Part shown: one piece after another, positions 9,441 through 18,329 of the stretch
How positions within the stretch are numbered: position 1 is the stretch's first letter
Layout: every line of letters starts with the position of its first letter
Assembly (NCBI RefSeq): GCF_900104725.1
Contig: NZ_LT629758.1
Location: 6,813,001 to 6,877,000 of the forward strand
From: Actinoplanes derwentensis
Lineage (GTDB): Bacteria > Actinomycetota > Actinomycetes > Mycobacteriales > Micromonosporaceae
Direction of reading: 5' to 3'
DNA: 64,000 nucleotides
The notes under the pieces: generated by a model
Seen by the model: the letters and a program-made list of their open reading frames with translations, nothing else
Told to the model about the DNA's origin: nothing
The model's database searches: none
Translations under genes and position numbers: made by a program

Positions 9441-11138
9441 TCAGTCGGGGCGGGCCGGGTTCCGGGAGGCCTGCTGCCGGCGCAGCTCGACGGCGGCGTC
9501 GACGGCGATCCGGCCGGCGAACGTTCCGAAGAGGATGCTCGCTGAGGCGACCAGGCCGTACTCACCGAGGTCGGCGAGCACTCCGGAGTCGTCGGCGGGT
9601 CCCTGGGTGAGCATCATGGTGAGCACCCCGAGCCCGCCGGCCACCACGAAGAGGGTGGCCATCCCGGCAAGGAGCAGAGTGACCAGCGGCCGGCCGCCCT
9701 CCACCGGTTCCTCCTCGCGGGCCGCGGCCGGGCGGGGCTGCGGGATCCGGTCGCGGTCACGGGGCGGCATGTCGATCCGCAGCCGGGCCGGGATCCACTG
9801 GTCGACGTCGTGGACCACCTGTTCGGCGTCCCGGTAGAGGGTGGGTTCGACCCGGGCCATCACGGCGTCCTCACCGATCAGTTGCCGGGCGCCGTCCGGC
9901 CAGGCCAGCACGGCCGCGCACGCGTCGTACCGGACGGTGCCGACCACGTCGCCCTCGACCACACTGATGCCCTGGGCGCCGCTGATCAGGCGCAGGTTGC
10001 GATCACCGCGACCCCGGTGGGTACGCCCGTCGAGCACCGTCTCCGACATGGTCGGCGCGGGTGCGTAGCCGGCCCAGTCGGCGCCGCCGGTGCCGGGTGT
10101 CATCAGCAGCCCGGCGTCGTAGGCGGCCGACGCGACTCCGGCCACATCCTCGGCGGTGACCGCCCGTACTTCGGCGAGCGCTTCGTCGAGGGTCTGCACA
10201 GCCCGGCCGGCGAGCAGGTTGAACGCCTGTCCGGGTAGGCGGGCGCCGCGGCATTCGGCGTCGCGCAGTCCCTCGCTGGTGTGTTTGACGACGGTGCCGA
10301 CCTCGTCGGAGTCGATCCGGCCGGCCCGCAGGGCGGCGAGCACGTCGACCAGCCCGCCGAGGGCGGCGTCCTGCCGTCCGGTGACCGCGTCGGCGAGGGC
10401 GAGGATACGGGCGGTGCCGTCGGCGCGGGGCTCGTATTCGGTGCGGGTCTTCTCGGCGGCGCCGGCCCGGTCGCACAGTTCGTGCTGCAGGCGGCGTTCC
10501 AGGACGGTGGCGAAGACGGCGGCTCCGGCGTCGCGGCGGACCACGGTGTCCCAGCCGGCGGTGCCGTCCGGGCCGGTGAACCAGGCGGGGGTGGCCGGCA
10601 GGACGGTGACCGCGGTGGGCACGGGTTGCCGGGTGCCGTCCGGAAGGTCGAGGCGCAGTTCGCCGGGCATCTCGTCACCGGCTACCCAGAGCGCGGCGTT
10701 GGCCCTGGTGAACCAGCGGGTGATCCAGTCCTGGATCTGGTCGGTGGTGAGTCCGGGCAGGGCCCATTCGGGGTAGCTGGCGACGCCGTGGGAACGGGCG
10801 CCGTACCGCCACATCGGCATCGGATCACGGTCCCGGACGGTGCTCATCCGCTCGCGGACGGCGGCGATCCGGTCGGCCGGCGGGTTCCGCAGGGCCGCGC
10901 ACACTCCACTGAGGAAATCGGCGATCTCGGTGGGCGTACCGCGGGTGTGGAAGTAGGTGTGCTCCGGTCCGGTACTGCCGGGACCGTCGGTGACCAGGTG
11001 CTCGATCAGCCGGGTGATGCCGCGCACCGGCAGGGTCTCGTCGGCGGTCCCGACCCGGAAGACCAGGCCGGCGTGCATCGGGCCGTCCGCGGGTGCGAGC
11101 AGGGCCGGCACCCCGTCGACCTCGAGTCGCGTGATCAC
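9441..11138 (-). CDS. M16-like pseudopeptidase, tail-anchored (zinc motif lost)
   Basis: A 565-aa paralogue of the 6716-8425 peptidase with the same layout: M16-like N-terminus, second half-domain, and a C-terminal pair of membrane segments (about 485-545). The zinc motif reads RLIEH at 43-47, so the first His is Arg. The region aligned with the third ligand reads ERMSTVRDRD, without a Glu at that place. It is probably catalytically dead. Paired active and inactive subunits are known in M16B enzymes such as mitochondrial processing peptidase. GTG start, 4-nt overlap with the upstream helical-repeat gene. Confidence 0.83.
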   Translation of the reverse strand: MITRLEVDGVPALLAPADGPMHAGLVFRVGTADETLPVRGITRLIEHLVTDGPGSTGPEHTYFHTRGTPTEIADFLSGVCAALRNPPADRIAAVRERMSTVRDRDPMPMWRYGARSHGVASYPEWALPGLTTDQIQDWITRWFTRANAALWVAGDEMPGELRLDLPDGTRQPVPTAVTVLPATPAWFTGPDGTAGWDTVVRRDAGAAVFATVLERRLQHELCDRAGAAEKTRTEYEPRADGTARILALADAVTGRQDAALGGLVDVLAALRAGRIDSDEVGTVVKHTSEGLRDAECRGARLPGQAFNLLAGRAVQTLDEALAEVRAVTAEDVAGVASAAYDAGLLMTPGTGGADWAGYAPAPTMSETVLDGRTHRGRGDRNLRLISGAQGISVVEGDVVGTVRYDACAAVLAWPDGARQLIGEDAVMARVEPTLYRDAEQVVHDVDQWIPARLRIDMPPRDRDRIPQPRPAAAREEEPVEGGRPLVTLLLAGMATLFVVAGGLGVLTMMLTQGPADDSGVLADLGEYGLVASASILFGTFAGRIAVDAAVELRRQQASRNPARPD

Positions 11139-11980
11139 TGCTCGCCTCCCGTCGCCCGCTTGCGGTACCTGCTGATCACCGTGGCCGGGTCACCCAGGAG
11201 ATCCCACGGCTGTGCCGAGTCCAACTCGCCGAGTGCCCCGAACAGTTCGGCCGCGGCCTGCTGGTCACCGATCAGGGCGTACGCCATGGCGAAGGTACTG
11301 GTCACGCGCACCCATCCGTGCGTGTGCCGGAAGTCCGGGTGGGTGACCGACCGGTCGGCGGCCTCGGCCAGTTCGGCGCGGACGGTCTCGTCGCCGAAGT
11401 GGCCGCGGTCGGCGGCGACATACCGGTCGAGGTGGTACTCGGCGAGCAGCACCGGGCTCAGTGAGCCGGGCGGGGCTTCGGCGGAGGCGGTCCGGGCGAA
11501 CTCGTACGCGGCGGCGGGGTCCTGCCCGCACAGGTATCGCAGGTACTGGGACTGGCCGGGCACGTGCTGCGGGTCGATCTCGGCGAGCCGGTCGTAGCGG
11601 CGGCGCGCTTCGGAGGGGCCGAGTCGCAGGCCACGGGCGGTGCGCAGGCGGACGGTCCAGATCGCCGGGTCGAGCGGGCTGCGGGCGGCGGCGTCGACGA
11701 GCAGCCGCTCGGCGTCCACGAATCGGGCGTCGCCGGCCAGGTGCCGGCCCAGCAGCGCGCCGGCGGCCCCGTCCGACGGGTCGCCGGTCAGCACGCCGCG
11801 GAGGAAGTCGGCGATGCCCTCGGTGTCCGCGGCGACGGCGGTGAGGCAGGTACGTTCCACCGGTTCGGCGGTGTCCAGGGTCTCCCGGCAGGCCGGCCAG
11901 TCACCCGAGTCCAGGGCGGTGCGCAGAACGGCGACTTTCGGGTACGCCGCGGCCGGGTCCAGGAGCATGGCGGGCAGCAT
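11135..11980 (-). CDS. Helical-repeat (TPR-like) partner protein, copy B
   Basis: A 281-aa paralogue of copy A, shortened mainly in the middle, with the same MLPAM start, LGPSEARRRYDRL, and LIGDQQAAAELF segments. All-helical and soluble, with no signal peptide. First gene of the four-gene duplicated locus, 42 nt after the ROK regulator gene on the same strand, and overlapping the pseudopeptidase start by 4 nt. Function unknown; an adaptor role is inferred from the conserved pairing. Confidence 0.73.
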   Translation of the reverse strand: MLPAMLLDPAAAYPKVAVLRTALDSGDWPACRETLDTAEPVERTCLTAVAADTEGIADFLRGVLTGDPSDGAAGALLGRHLAGDARFVDAERLLVDAAARSPLDPAIWTVRLRTARGLRLGPSEARRRYDRLAEIDPQHVPGQSQYLRYLCGQDPAAAYEFARTASAEAPPGSLSPVLLAEYHLDRYVAADRGHFGDETVRAELAEAADRSVTHPDFRHTHGWVRVTSTFAMAYALIGDQQAAAELFGALGELDSAQPWDLLGDPATVISRYRKRATGGEQ

Positions 11981-12022
11981 AGATCTTCCACAATCGGCCG
12001 GGTTTTCCGGGTGATCGTGTAA

Positions 12023-13201
12023 TTAGGACACCAGGGGATCGTCGAGCAGGTGGTCGAAGGCCAGTTCGGCCGCTCCGATCAGGGCCGCGTCGGTGCCGAG
12101 TTCCGGAGTGCGCAGCCGCACCTGCTCGCGGCAGGCCGGCAGGCCGATGGCGTTGAGGCGGCTGCGGATCTGCGCGGCGGCCCCCAGGTAGACGTCGCGC
12201 AGTGTCCCGCCGAAGATCACCACCTCCGGGTTGAAGATGTTGATCAGGTTGCCGACCCCGAAGCCGATCCAGTCGCCGACCTGCCGTAACGCGTGCTGGG
12301 CCTGGCTGTCCCCCCGCATCGCGGCGTCCACCACGGCCAGCACCTCGTCCCGGCCGCTGCGGTCGGCGCGCCCGGCCAGGCGCAGCAGTGCGTGCTCGCC
12401 GATCTCGGTCTCCCAGCAGCCTCGCGAGCCGCAGCTGCACGGACGGCCGTACGGGTTGACGACCATGTGGCCGACTTCGCCGCCGTACCCGCCGTGCCCG
12501 GTGATCCGGCGGCCACCGGCGACGATCCCGGCGCCGACACCGACGTCGCCGTACAGGTAGATGACGTTGTCGGAACCGACCGCCGCGCCCCGGGCGTGTT
12601 CGGCCAGCGCGCAGACGTCGGAGTGGTTGCCGACGCTGAGCCGCCCGTACTGCCCGAGTTCGGAGGTCAGGTCCGCACCGACCGGCTCCTCGACCCAGCC
12701 GATGGTCGGGGCCAAGCGGACCATCCCGTCGGCACGGCGCACCATGCCGGCCACCGCGACTCCGCTGCCGACGCAGCGGGCGCCGTCCGGCACCCCGGAC
12801 CGCATGGTCGCGACGAACCGGGCCAGCGGCCGGATCGCCTCCCCGGCGCTCATGCCGGGTGGGCGCTCGGCCTCGTACTGCTCCAGGATGCGGCCGCCGA
12901 GCCCGACCCGGGCCGCGCGCAGCCGGTCGACCTCGATGCTGAGCGCGTAGGCGTACACCCGTCCCGATTCGGGCCGGACGACGAGTGAGGGGCGCCCGGC
13001 CCGGCCGGTCTCGCGGGGTGCCGCCTCACTGACCAGCCCCGCCCCGATCAGGTCGGCGGTCAGTGCCCCGATGGTGCTCCGGTTGAGTCCGAGGCGGGTG
13101 GTGAGTTCGGCCCGGGAGGTAGCGCCGTGCACATGCACGTACCGCAGGAGGCTTCCGAGGTTGTGCCGTCGGACGTCGTCCTGGTTCGGTCCGGTCCTCA
13201 T
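12023..13201 (-). CDS. ROK-family transcriptional regulator
   Basis: A 392-aa protein. An N-terminal winged helix (about 12-60; TSRAELTTRLGLNRSTIGALTADL) is followed by a ROK domain with the glycine-rich GDVGVGAGIVAGG segment and the zinc-binding cysteines of GRPCSCGSRGCWE. Such proteins (XylR/NagC-type) repress sugar genes and release DNA on binding a sugar. It follows the xylose-type ABC genes by 34 nt, so it probably controls them, and its transcript could run on into the M16 locus. The ligand cannot be read from sequence. Confidence 0.9.
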   Translation of the reverse strand: MRTGPNQDDVRRHNLGSLLRYVHVHGATSRAELTTRLGLNRSTIGALTADLIGAGLVSEAAPRETGRAGRPSLVVRPESGRVYAYALSIEVDRLRAARVGLGGRILEQYEAERPPGMSAGEAIRPLARFVATMRSGVPDGARCVGSGVAVAGMVRRADGMVRLAPTIGWVEEPVGADLTSELGQYGRLSVGNHSDVCALAEHARGAAVGSDNVIYLYGDVGVGAGIVAGGRRITGHGGYGGEVGHMVVNPYGRPCSCGSRGCWETEIGEHALLRLAGRADRSGRDEVLAVVDAAMRGDSQAQHALRQVGDWIGFGVGNLINIFNPEVVIFGGTLRDVYLGAAAQIRSRLNAIGLPACREQVRLRTPELGTDAALIGAAELAFDHLLDDPLVS

Positions 13202-13235
13202 CAGCGTCCCGGCCCCCGCCCGGGAGTGCGCATCG

Positions 13236-14459
13236 TCAGCCGCCCGATGCCGCGGCTCTGCGCCGGGCCAGCGCGTCGACGCTCGCGGCCGCCAGCAGAA
13301 CGAGGCCGGTGAAGATGAATTTGACGCCGGAGTTGAGGGCCAACAGGGTCATCCCGTTCTCGATGACGATGATCACCGCACCCCCGATGACCGCGTAGAT
13401 GATCTTTCCCTGGCCGCCGAACAGGCTGGTGCCGCCGATGACCGCGGCACCGACCGAATAGAGAAGAATGTTACTGCCGCCGGTGTTCGGATCGACAGAG
13501 CTCTGTCGGCTGACGATCAGGATTCCGCCGATCGAGGCCATGAACGAGGCGATGGCGAAGACCGAGACCCGGATCCGGTCGACCGGGATGCCGGCCCGGC
13601 GGGCCGCCTCGGCGTTGCCACCGACAGCGTAGACGTGCCGGCCGTAGGTGGTGCGGCCCAGCACGAAGGTCCACAGGACCAGGAAGAACAGGATGATCGG
13701 TACGACGATCGGGATGCCCTTCAGCGACGTGATCGACACGTTGACGGCCCGCTCCAGGGTCAGCACGTAGGTGGCCGACAGCGCCAGGGCCGCCACCCCG
13801 GCGATCCGGGCCAGCACGATGCCGGCCGGTTCCGCGATCAGGCCCCGGATCACCCGCGCCCGCCAGCGCAGGAACTGGGCCAGGCCGAACCCGGCCACAC
13901 CGGCCACCGCGAGGATCCAGCTGGCGCGCACCGACAGGGTGCCGTTGTTGAGCGACGTCACGAACTCGTCGTCGATCGCGATGTTCTTGCCACCCTCGAG
14001 CAGGGTCAGCAGCACACCCTGGAAACCGAGGAACGCGGCGAGGGTCACCACGAACGACGGGATGCCGAGCTTCGCCACCAGCAGGCCGAGCACGATGCCG
14101 ATCAGGACGCCGGTCGCCATCGCCGCCGGGATCGCCACCACCCAGGGCAGGCCGTGCGTGGTCAGCAGGATCGCCATGACCGCGCCGCAGACACCGCTGC
14201 CGAACCCGGCGGACAGATCGATCTCGCCGAGCAGCAGCACGAAGACCAGGCCCATCGCGATGAAGACGATCTGGGCGCTCTGGTTGAACAGGTTCGCGAA
14301 GTTGAGCGCGCTGAGGAACGTCTCACTGCGGGCCGAACCGAAGATCAATATCAAGATCAGCAGGCCGAGTACGGCCGGAAGGGTCCCGAGGTCGCCGCCG
14401 CGGATCCGGGCCCAGTAGTCCCGCAGGTGGCCGCCGACCGTGGGCCTGTCCCGGCTCAC
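13236..14459 (-). CDS. Sugar ABC transporter permease (XylH-like)
   Basis: A 407-aa polytopic protein with about ten hydrophobic segments, of the BPD_transp_2 (RbsC/XylH) family. Family motifs include GEIDLSAGFGSGVCGAVMA, the coupling region GNAEAARRAGIPVDRIRV, and GTSLFGGQGKIIYAVIGG. It overlaps the ATPase gene by 4 nt and forms an importer with that protein and the lipoprotein encoded at 15228-16310. The closest known type imports D-xylose; the substrate here is inferred. Confidence 0.92.
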   Translation of the reverse strand: MSRDRPTVGGHLRDYWARIRGGDLGTLPAVLGLLILILIFGSARSETFLSALNFANLFNQSAQIVFIAMGLVFVLLLGEIDLSAGFGSGVCGAVMAILLTTHGLPWVVAIPAAMATGVLIGIVLGLLVAKLGIPSFVVTLAAFLGFQGVLLTLLEGGKNIAIDDEFVTSLNNGTLSVRASWILAVAGVAGFGLAQFLRWRARVIRGLIAEPAGIVLARIAGVAALALSATYVLTLERAVNVSITSLKGIPIVVPIILFFLVLWTFVLGRTTYGRHVYAVGGNAEAARRAGIPVDRIRVSVFAIASFMASIGGILIVSRQSSVDPNTGGSNILLYSVGAAVIGGTSLFGGQGKIIYAVIGGAVIIVIENGMTLLALNSGVKFIFTGLVLLAAASVDALARRRAAASGG

Positions 14460-15214
14460 GACGGGGTGCCGAGATGCCCGCTACGGCCGCCGGTGATCAG
14501 CTCGACGACCTGCGAATGCGTCACGTCGGTGGCCTTCACCTGCGCGGCCGTCCGGCCCAGGTAGAGCGCGGCGATCCGGTCCGAGACCGCGAAGACGTCG
14601 TTCATGTTGTGCGAGATCAGCACCACGCCGAGACCGTTGTCGGCGAGGCGGCGGACCAGTTCGAGCACCTGGGCGGTCTGCGCGACACCGAGCGCGGCGG
14701 TCGGCTCGTCCAGGACCAGGACCCGGCTGTTCCAGAGGACCGCCTTGGCGATGGCCACGGTCTGCCGCTGACCGCCGGACAGGCTGGAGACCCGCTGACG
14801 GAGCGAGGTGACGGTACGCACGGAGAGGCTCCGCAACGTCTCCTCGGCCATCTCCTCCATGGTGGCCTCGTCCAGGACGACACCCCATTTCCGCTCCCGG
14901 CCGAGAAACATGTTCTGGACGACGTCCAGATTTCCACAGAGAGCCAGGTCCTGGTAGAGGACCTCGATGCCCAGTCCGGCGGCGTCCCGTGGCGAGCTGA
15001 TCGCCACCTCCCGGCCGTCGAAGGTGATCGTGCCGGCGTCGATGGCGTGGATACCGCTGATGCACTTGACCAGTGTGGACTTGCCCGCGCCGTTGTCGCC
15101 GACGAGAGCGGTCACCTCACCCGGGTAGACGCTCAGGCCGACGTCGTGGAGAACCTGGACAGGACCGAAACTCTTGTCGATCCCGCGCAGTTCCAGAAGG
15201 GGTGTCGCGGCCAC
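14456..15214 (-). CDS. Sugar ABC transporter ATP-binding protein
   Basis: A 252-aa ATPase with one nucleotide-binding domain: Walker A GDNGAGKS (about 37-44), signature LSGGQ, Walker B VLVLDEPTAALG and the H-loop SHN. XylG/RbsA proteins usually carry two such domains in one chain of about 500 aa; this is the single-domain form, so a homodimer is expected. It lies 13 nt after the substrate-binding gene and overlaps the permease by 4 nt. Confidence 0.93.
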   Translation of the reverse strand: MAATPLLELRGIDKSFGPVQVLHDVGLSVYPGEVTALVGDNGAGKSTLVKCISGIHAIDAGTITFDGREVAISSPRDAAGLGIEVLYQDLALCGNLDVVQNMFLGRERKWGVVLDEATMEEMAEETLRSLSVRTVTSLRQRVSSLSGGQRQTVAIAKAVLWNSRVLVLDEPTAALGVAQTAQVLELVRRLADNGLGVVLISHNMNDVFAVSDRIAALYLGRTAAQVKATDVTHSQVVELITGGRSGHLGTPS

Positions 15215-15227
15215 GGCTGGTCCTCCT

Positions 15228-16310
15228 TCACCTGATGCCGACTTTGGCGCAGGCCTCAGCGAAGTCGGCGCTGCAGAGTTCTTCCCGGGTGACGTAACCG
15301 TCGGCGACGACGTCCTTCACGGTGGCCGCGGTGATCGCCTGCGGGGCCAGCAGGACAGCCTTGGTCCCGGTGCCCTCGATCGTCTCGGTCGTGCTGACCT
15401 GCTCCTGCTTGACCAGCGCGATCGCCAGCTCGGCGGCCGCGTCGGCCTCCTTCTTGATGGCCTTGTAGACCGTCATGCACTGGTCGCCGATGAGAATGTT
15501 CTGCAGCCCCAGAACGGTGGCGTCCTGACCGGTGACCGGGACCTTGCCGTTCAGCTTGTTCTTCTTCAGCACCTGGATCGCCGCGTTGCCCAGGCCGTCG
15601 TTGGCGGCCAGCACACCCGTGATGCTCTTGTCCTGGGTCAGCTGCTGCTCGAAGATGGTGCCGCCCTGGGCGCTGTCCCATTCCGGGACGTCCTGGTCCG
15701 GGCCCTTGAGGTATTCGCCGGAGTCGAACTTCGGCTGGAGGACCGAGTCGTACCCCTTTTTGAGCAGGGTGCTGTTGTTGTCGGTGGCCGAGCCGTTGAG
15801 GTAGGAGACCACCGGCCGGACCACCCGCTTCTCGGTCAGGCAGTCGACCAGGCCCTGCCCCTGGAGTTTGCCGACCTCGGTGTTGTCGAAGGACACGTAG
15901 TAGTCGGCGCCGCCGCCCAGGGTGAGCCGGTCGTAGTCGATGGTCGCGATGCCCGCGGTCCGCGCCTTCGCCAGGACGGCCTGACCCGTGCCGGAGTCGA
16001 GGTTGGCGATGATCAGGACCTTCACGCCGCTCGCGATCATGCCGTCGGCGATGGTGGTGAAACGGGTCTTGTCCCCCTCGGCGTTCTGGATCACGGCCTC
16101 GACGCCGGCCGCCTCGAACGCCTCGGTCAGATACTTGAAGTCGGCGGTCGCCCAGCGGGCCGAGCTCCTGGTGTCCGGCAGGATGACACCGACCTGGACG
16201 GCCGGCCCCGTCTCGGCACCCGAGCCGGAGTCCTCCTCGCCGGTGCAGGCGGACAGGCCTCCCGCCGTCAGGAGACCGACCACGGCAAGGACGGAGAATC
16301 CGTTACGCAT
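15228..16310 (-). CDS. Sugar-binding lipoprotein (XylF-like)
   Basis: A 360-aa periplasmic-binding protein of the Peripla_BP_4 type. The start is placed at ATG 16310, behind AAAGGA, because it gives a clean lipoprotein signal (MRNGFSVLAVVGLLTAGG, lipobox LSAC, Cys22). A longer in-frame extension has no such signal. The mature protein has VGVILPDTRSSARW, then IDYDRLTLGGGADYYVSFDN, a pattern of the D-xylose/multiple-sugar group. It is the first gene of the importer and ROK operon, with about 110 nt upstream for the promoter. Confidence 0.92.
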   Translation of the reverse strand: MRNGFSVLAVVGLLTAGGLSACTGEEDSGSGAETGPAVQVGVILPDTRSSARWATADFKYLTEAFEAAGVEAVIQNAEGDKTRFTTIADGMIASGVKVLIIANLDSGTGQAVLAKARTAGIATIDYDRLTLGGGADYYVSFDNTEVGKLQGQGLVDCLTEKRVVRPVVSYLNGSATDNNSTLLKKGYDSVLQPKFDSGEYLKGPDQDVPEWDSAQGGTIFEQQLTQDKSITGVLAANDGLGNAAIQVLKKNKLNGKVPVTGQDATVLGLQNILIGDQCMTVYKAIKKEADAAAELAIALVKQEQVSTTETIEGTGTKAVLLAPQAITAATVKDVVADGYVTREELCSADFAEACAKVGIR

Positions 16311-16423
16311 CCCTGTGTCCTTTCGAGGGGAGAGTTGCGCCCGGCAACGTATTTCTCCAGTGGCCGAGAACACAAGGCACCATGACGATCTATCTCGAAA
16401 CAAGGGATAACAATCCAGCGGCG

Positions 16424-16906
16424 TCAGGACCGGATCGGCGCGACTGTCGCTCCGGTGAGCCGGATCAGGTCGGCCGGCGCGAGGGCCACCTGGAGGCCAC
16501 GGCGGCCCGCTGACACGTACATCAGGTCGAGCCCGGAAGCCGTGTCATCGATCACCGTCGGCAGCCGTTTACGCTGCCCGAGCGGGCTGATCCCGCCCCG
16601 GACGTAACCGCTGCTGCGCTCGGCGGCGGCCCGGTCGGCCAGGGCCGCCCGCTTCCCACCGGCCGCGGCGGCCAGCGCCTTCAGATCGAGGTCACCGGTC
16701 ACCGGCACCACCCCGACCACCAGACGGCCGTCGACCTCGGCCACGAGTGTCTTGAACATCATCTCCGGGGCGACACCCAGCGCCTCGGCGACCAGGGCGC
16801 CGTAGTTGGACGCGTCCGGCGACACCTCGTACGGATGCAGCGTGTGGGTCACCCGCTCGGCGGTCAGCAGGACGGTGGCCGGCGTACCCGCGGCTCTCTT
16901 GGCCAT
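16424..16906 (-). CDS. ybaK: YbaK/EbsC family Cys-tRNA deacylase
   Basis: A 160-aa single-domain editing enzyme that hydrolyses Cys-tRNA(Pro) in trans. Family segments are HPYEVSPDASNYGALVAEALG, MFKTLVAEVDG, VPVTGDLDLKALA and GGISPLGQRKRLPTVID. Length is normal for the family. It starts 19 nt after the stop of the upstream methyltransferase and probably shares its transcript. Confidence 0.92.
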   Translation of the reverse strand: MAKRAAGTPATVLLTAERVTHTLHPYEVSPDASNYGALVAEALGVAPEMMFKTLVAEVDGRLVVGVVPVTGDLDLKALAAAAGGKRAALADRAAAERSSGYVRGGISPLGQRKRLPTVIDDTASGLDLMYVSAGRRGLQVALAPADLIRLTGATVAPIRS

Positions 16907-16925
16907 GCGGGAACGCTACTACCCG

Positions 16926-18107
16926 TCAGGCGACCGACGTGAGAAGGGCGAGCGGTGCGCCACCCACCCGGGTCAGCACCAGTCCGGCGGTGTTCGGCCC
17001 GGACAGCCGGAGGTCCTTGCGCAGCTGCTCGGGGACCAGCGCCGAGCCCCGTTTACGGATCTCCAACACCCCGATCCCCCGTTCCCGCAGCAGTGTCCGC
17101 AGCCGTTTCAGCGAGAACGGCAGCACGTCGGTCACCGCGAGACGCCGGGCGAACGGGGTGTCCACCGGCTCGTCGGTGTAGACGTAGGCGATGTCCGGAT
17201 CGGCCAGCCGGCCACTGACCGTCGCGGCGAACTCGGCCACCAGGTGCGAGCGGATCACCGCCGGATCCGGGTCGTAGATCCACGAACCGATCTCGCCGAC
17301 CGGGGCGCGTTCGGTGCCGGAGCCGGTCAGCACGACGTCCGGGCCGATCAGCGAGGCCCGGCGCGGGACCCGGGCCAGCGGACCGCACCAGAAGGCCGCC
17401 TCGACCAGGTCGCCGCCGACACTCACCCACTCCCCCTCGGCGCCCGGGGGCAGCAGGTCGTGGTCGATGCCGGGCGCCAGCTTCAGCACCGTGTGCGGCA
17501 CCCGGCCGGCCAGCCCGGCGACGAAGTCCCAGGGCGGTGAGTACGACTTCGGGTCGAACACCCGGCCCCGGCCGGCCTGGCGGCGCGCCGGATCGGCGAA
17601 GACCGCGTCGTACCGCTCCACCGGCACCGTGGTCGCGTCGGCGCACGCCACGGTGATCCGGTCGGCCAGCCCCGCGGCCGCGGCGTTCGCGGCGGCGAGT
17701 GCCGCGGTGCCGGGATCGGCATCCACGGCGTGCACGGTGATGCCGTGCCGGGCCGCGGCCAGCGCGTCCGACCCCAGCCCGCACCCCAGGTCGGCGAGGC
17801 TCCGGACACCGGCGGCGGCGAGCCGGGCGGCGCGCCGGTCCGCGACCACCGCGCGGGTCGCCTGCTCCAGACCGGCCCTGGTGAAGAACATCCGGGCGGC
17901 GTCCGAGCCGAACTTCATCGCGGCGCGTTCTCGCAAACTAGCCTGGGTCAAGGCGGCCGCGGCGAGTTCCGCGCCGAAGCCCCGGGCCCGCATGGCCGAG
18001 GCCGCGGCGAGCGGCTCACCGCCGGCCACCTCGGCCGCCACGGCCAGGGCTTCCACCCCGTTCGGGGTCTGCAACAAATGCAACAACTCAGGGGTCACGA
18101 CAGGCAT
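16926..18107 (-). CDS. Class I SAM-dependent methyltransferase with THUMP-like C-terminus
   Basis: A 393-aa protein. The SAM site appears as SLADLGCGLGSDALAAA and AVDADPGTAALAAANAAAAG, then a catalytic-type FADPARR. A C-terminal segment (about 300-390) resembles the THUMP-like domain of an actinobacterial family of presumed RNA methylases. I place the start at ATG 18107 behind AGGGAGA. The longer in-frame version would run through the first CIRCE operator, which argues against it. Divergent from groES. RNA methylation is inferred; substrate unknown. Confidence 0.82.
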   Translation of the reverse strand: MPVVTPELLHLLQTPNGVEALAVAAEVAGGEPLAAASAMRARGFGAELAAAALTQASLRERAAMKFGSDAARMFFTRAGLEQATRAVVADRRAARLAAAGVRSLADLGCGLGSDALAAARHGITVHAVDADPGTAALAAANAAAAGLADRITVACADATTVPVERYDAVFADPARRQAGRGRVFDPKSYSPPWDFVAGLAGRVPHTVLKLAPGIDHDLLPPGAEGEWVSVGGDLVEAAFWCGPLARVPRRASLIGPDVVLTGSGTERAPVGEIGSWIYDPDPAVIRSHLVAEFAATVSGRLADPDIAYVYTDEPVDTPFARRLAVTDVLPFSLKRLRTLLRERGIGVLEIRKRGSALVPEQLRKDLRLSGPNTAGLVLTRVGGAPLALLTSVA

Positions 18108-18125
18108 TCTCCCTGGCGTGACAGG

Positions 18126-18152
18126 TTGGCACTCTGGTTGACGGAGTGCTAG
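18126..18152 (+). promoter_or_regulatory. CIRCE operator 1 (HrcA site)
   Basis: TTGGCACTC, 9-nt spacer, GAGTGCTAG, close to the consensus TTAGCACTC-N9-GAGTGCTAA. It lies about 200 nt upstream of groES, within the divergent promoter region. HrcA binds CIRCE to repress groESL until heat shock. Confidence 0.9.
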
Positions 18153-18170
18153 TTCCGGCATAGTCTCCGA

Positions 18171-18197
18171 TTAGCACTCTCACCATGAGGGTGCCAA
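18171..18197 (+). promoter_or_regulatory. CIRCE operator 2 (HrcA site)
   Basis: TTAGCACTC (perfect left arm), 9-nt spacer, GGGTGCCAA (right arm with two changes). It starts 18 nt after operator 1. Two operators in series before groES imply tight or cooperative HrcA repression. Confidence 0.88.
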
Positions 18198-18329
18198 CCG
18201 CCCGGGTCCTCCGTGGCGGTTAGGCACCAGGCGGACCGGCACCCGCGACGACGGCCCCGCCCGGTGGCATGAGGCATTGACCGGCCTGATCCAAGGTCGG
18301 CGAAACCTGATACCCAGGAGGGTATGCCC

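Noticed and set aside
18324..18329. ATG two codons before the chosen groES start
   Set aside because: The Shine-Dalgarno sequence abuts it, leaving almost no spacing; the GTG at 18330 has normal spacing. Kept as an alternative.
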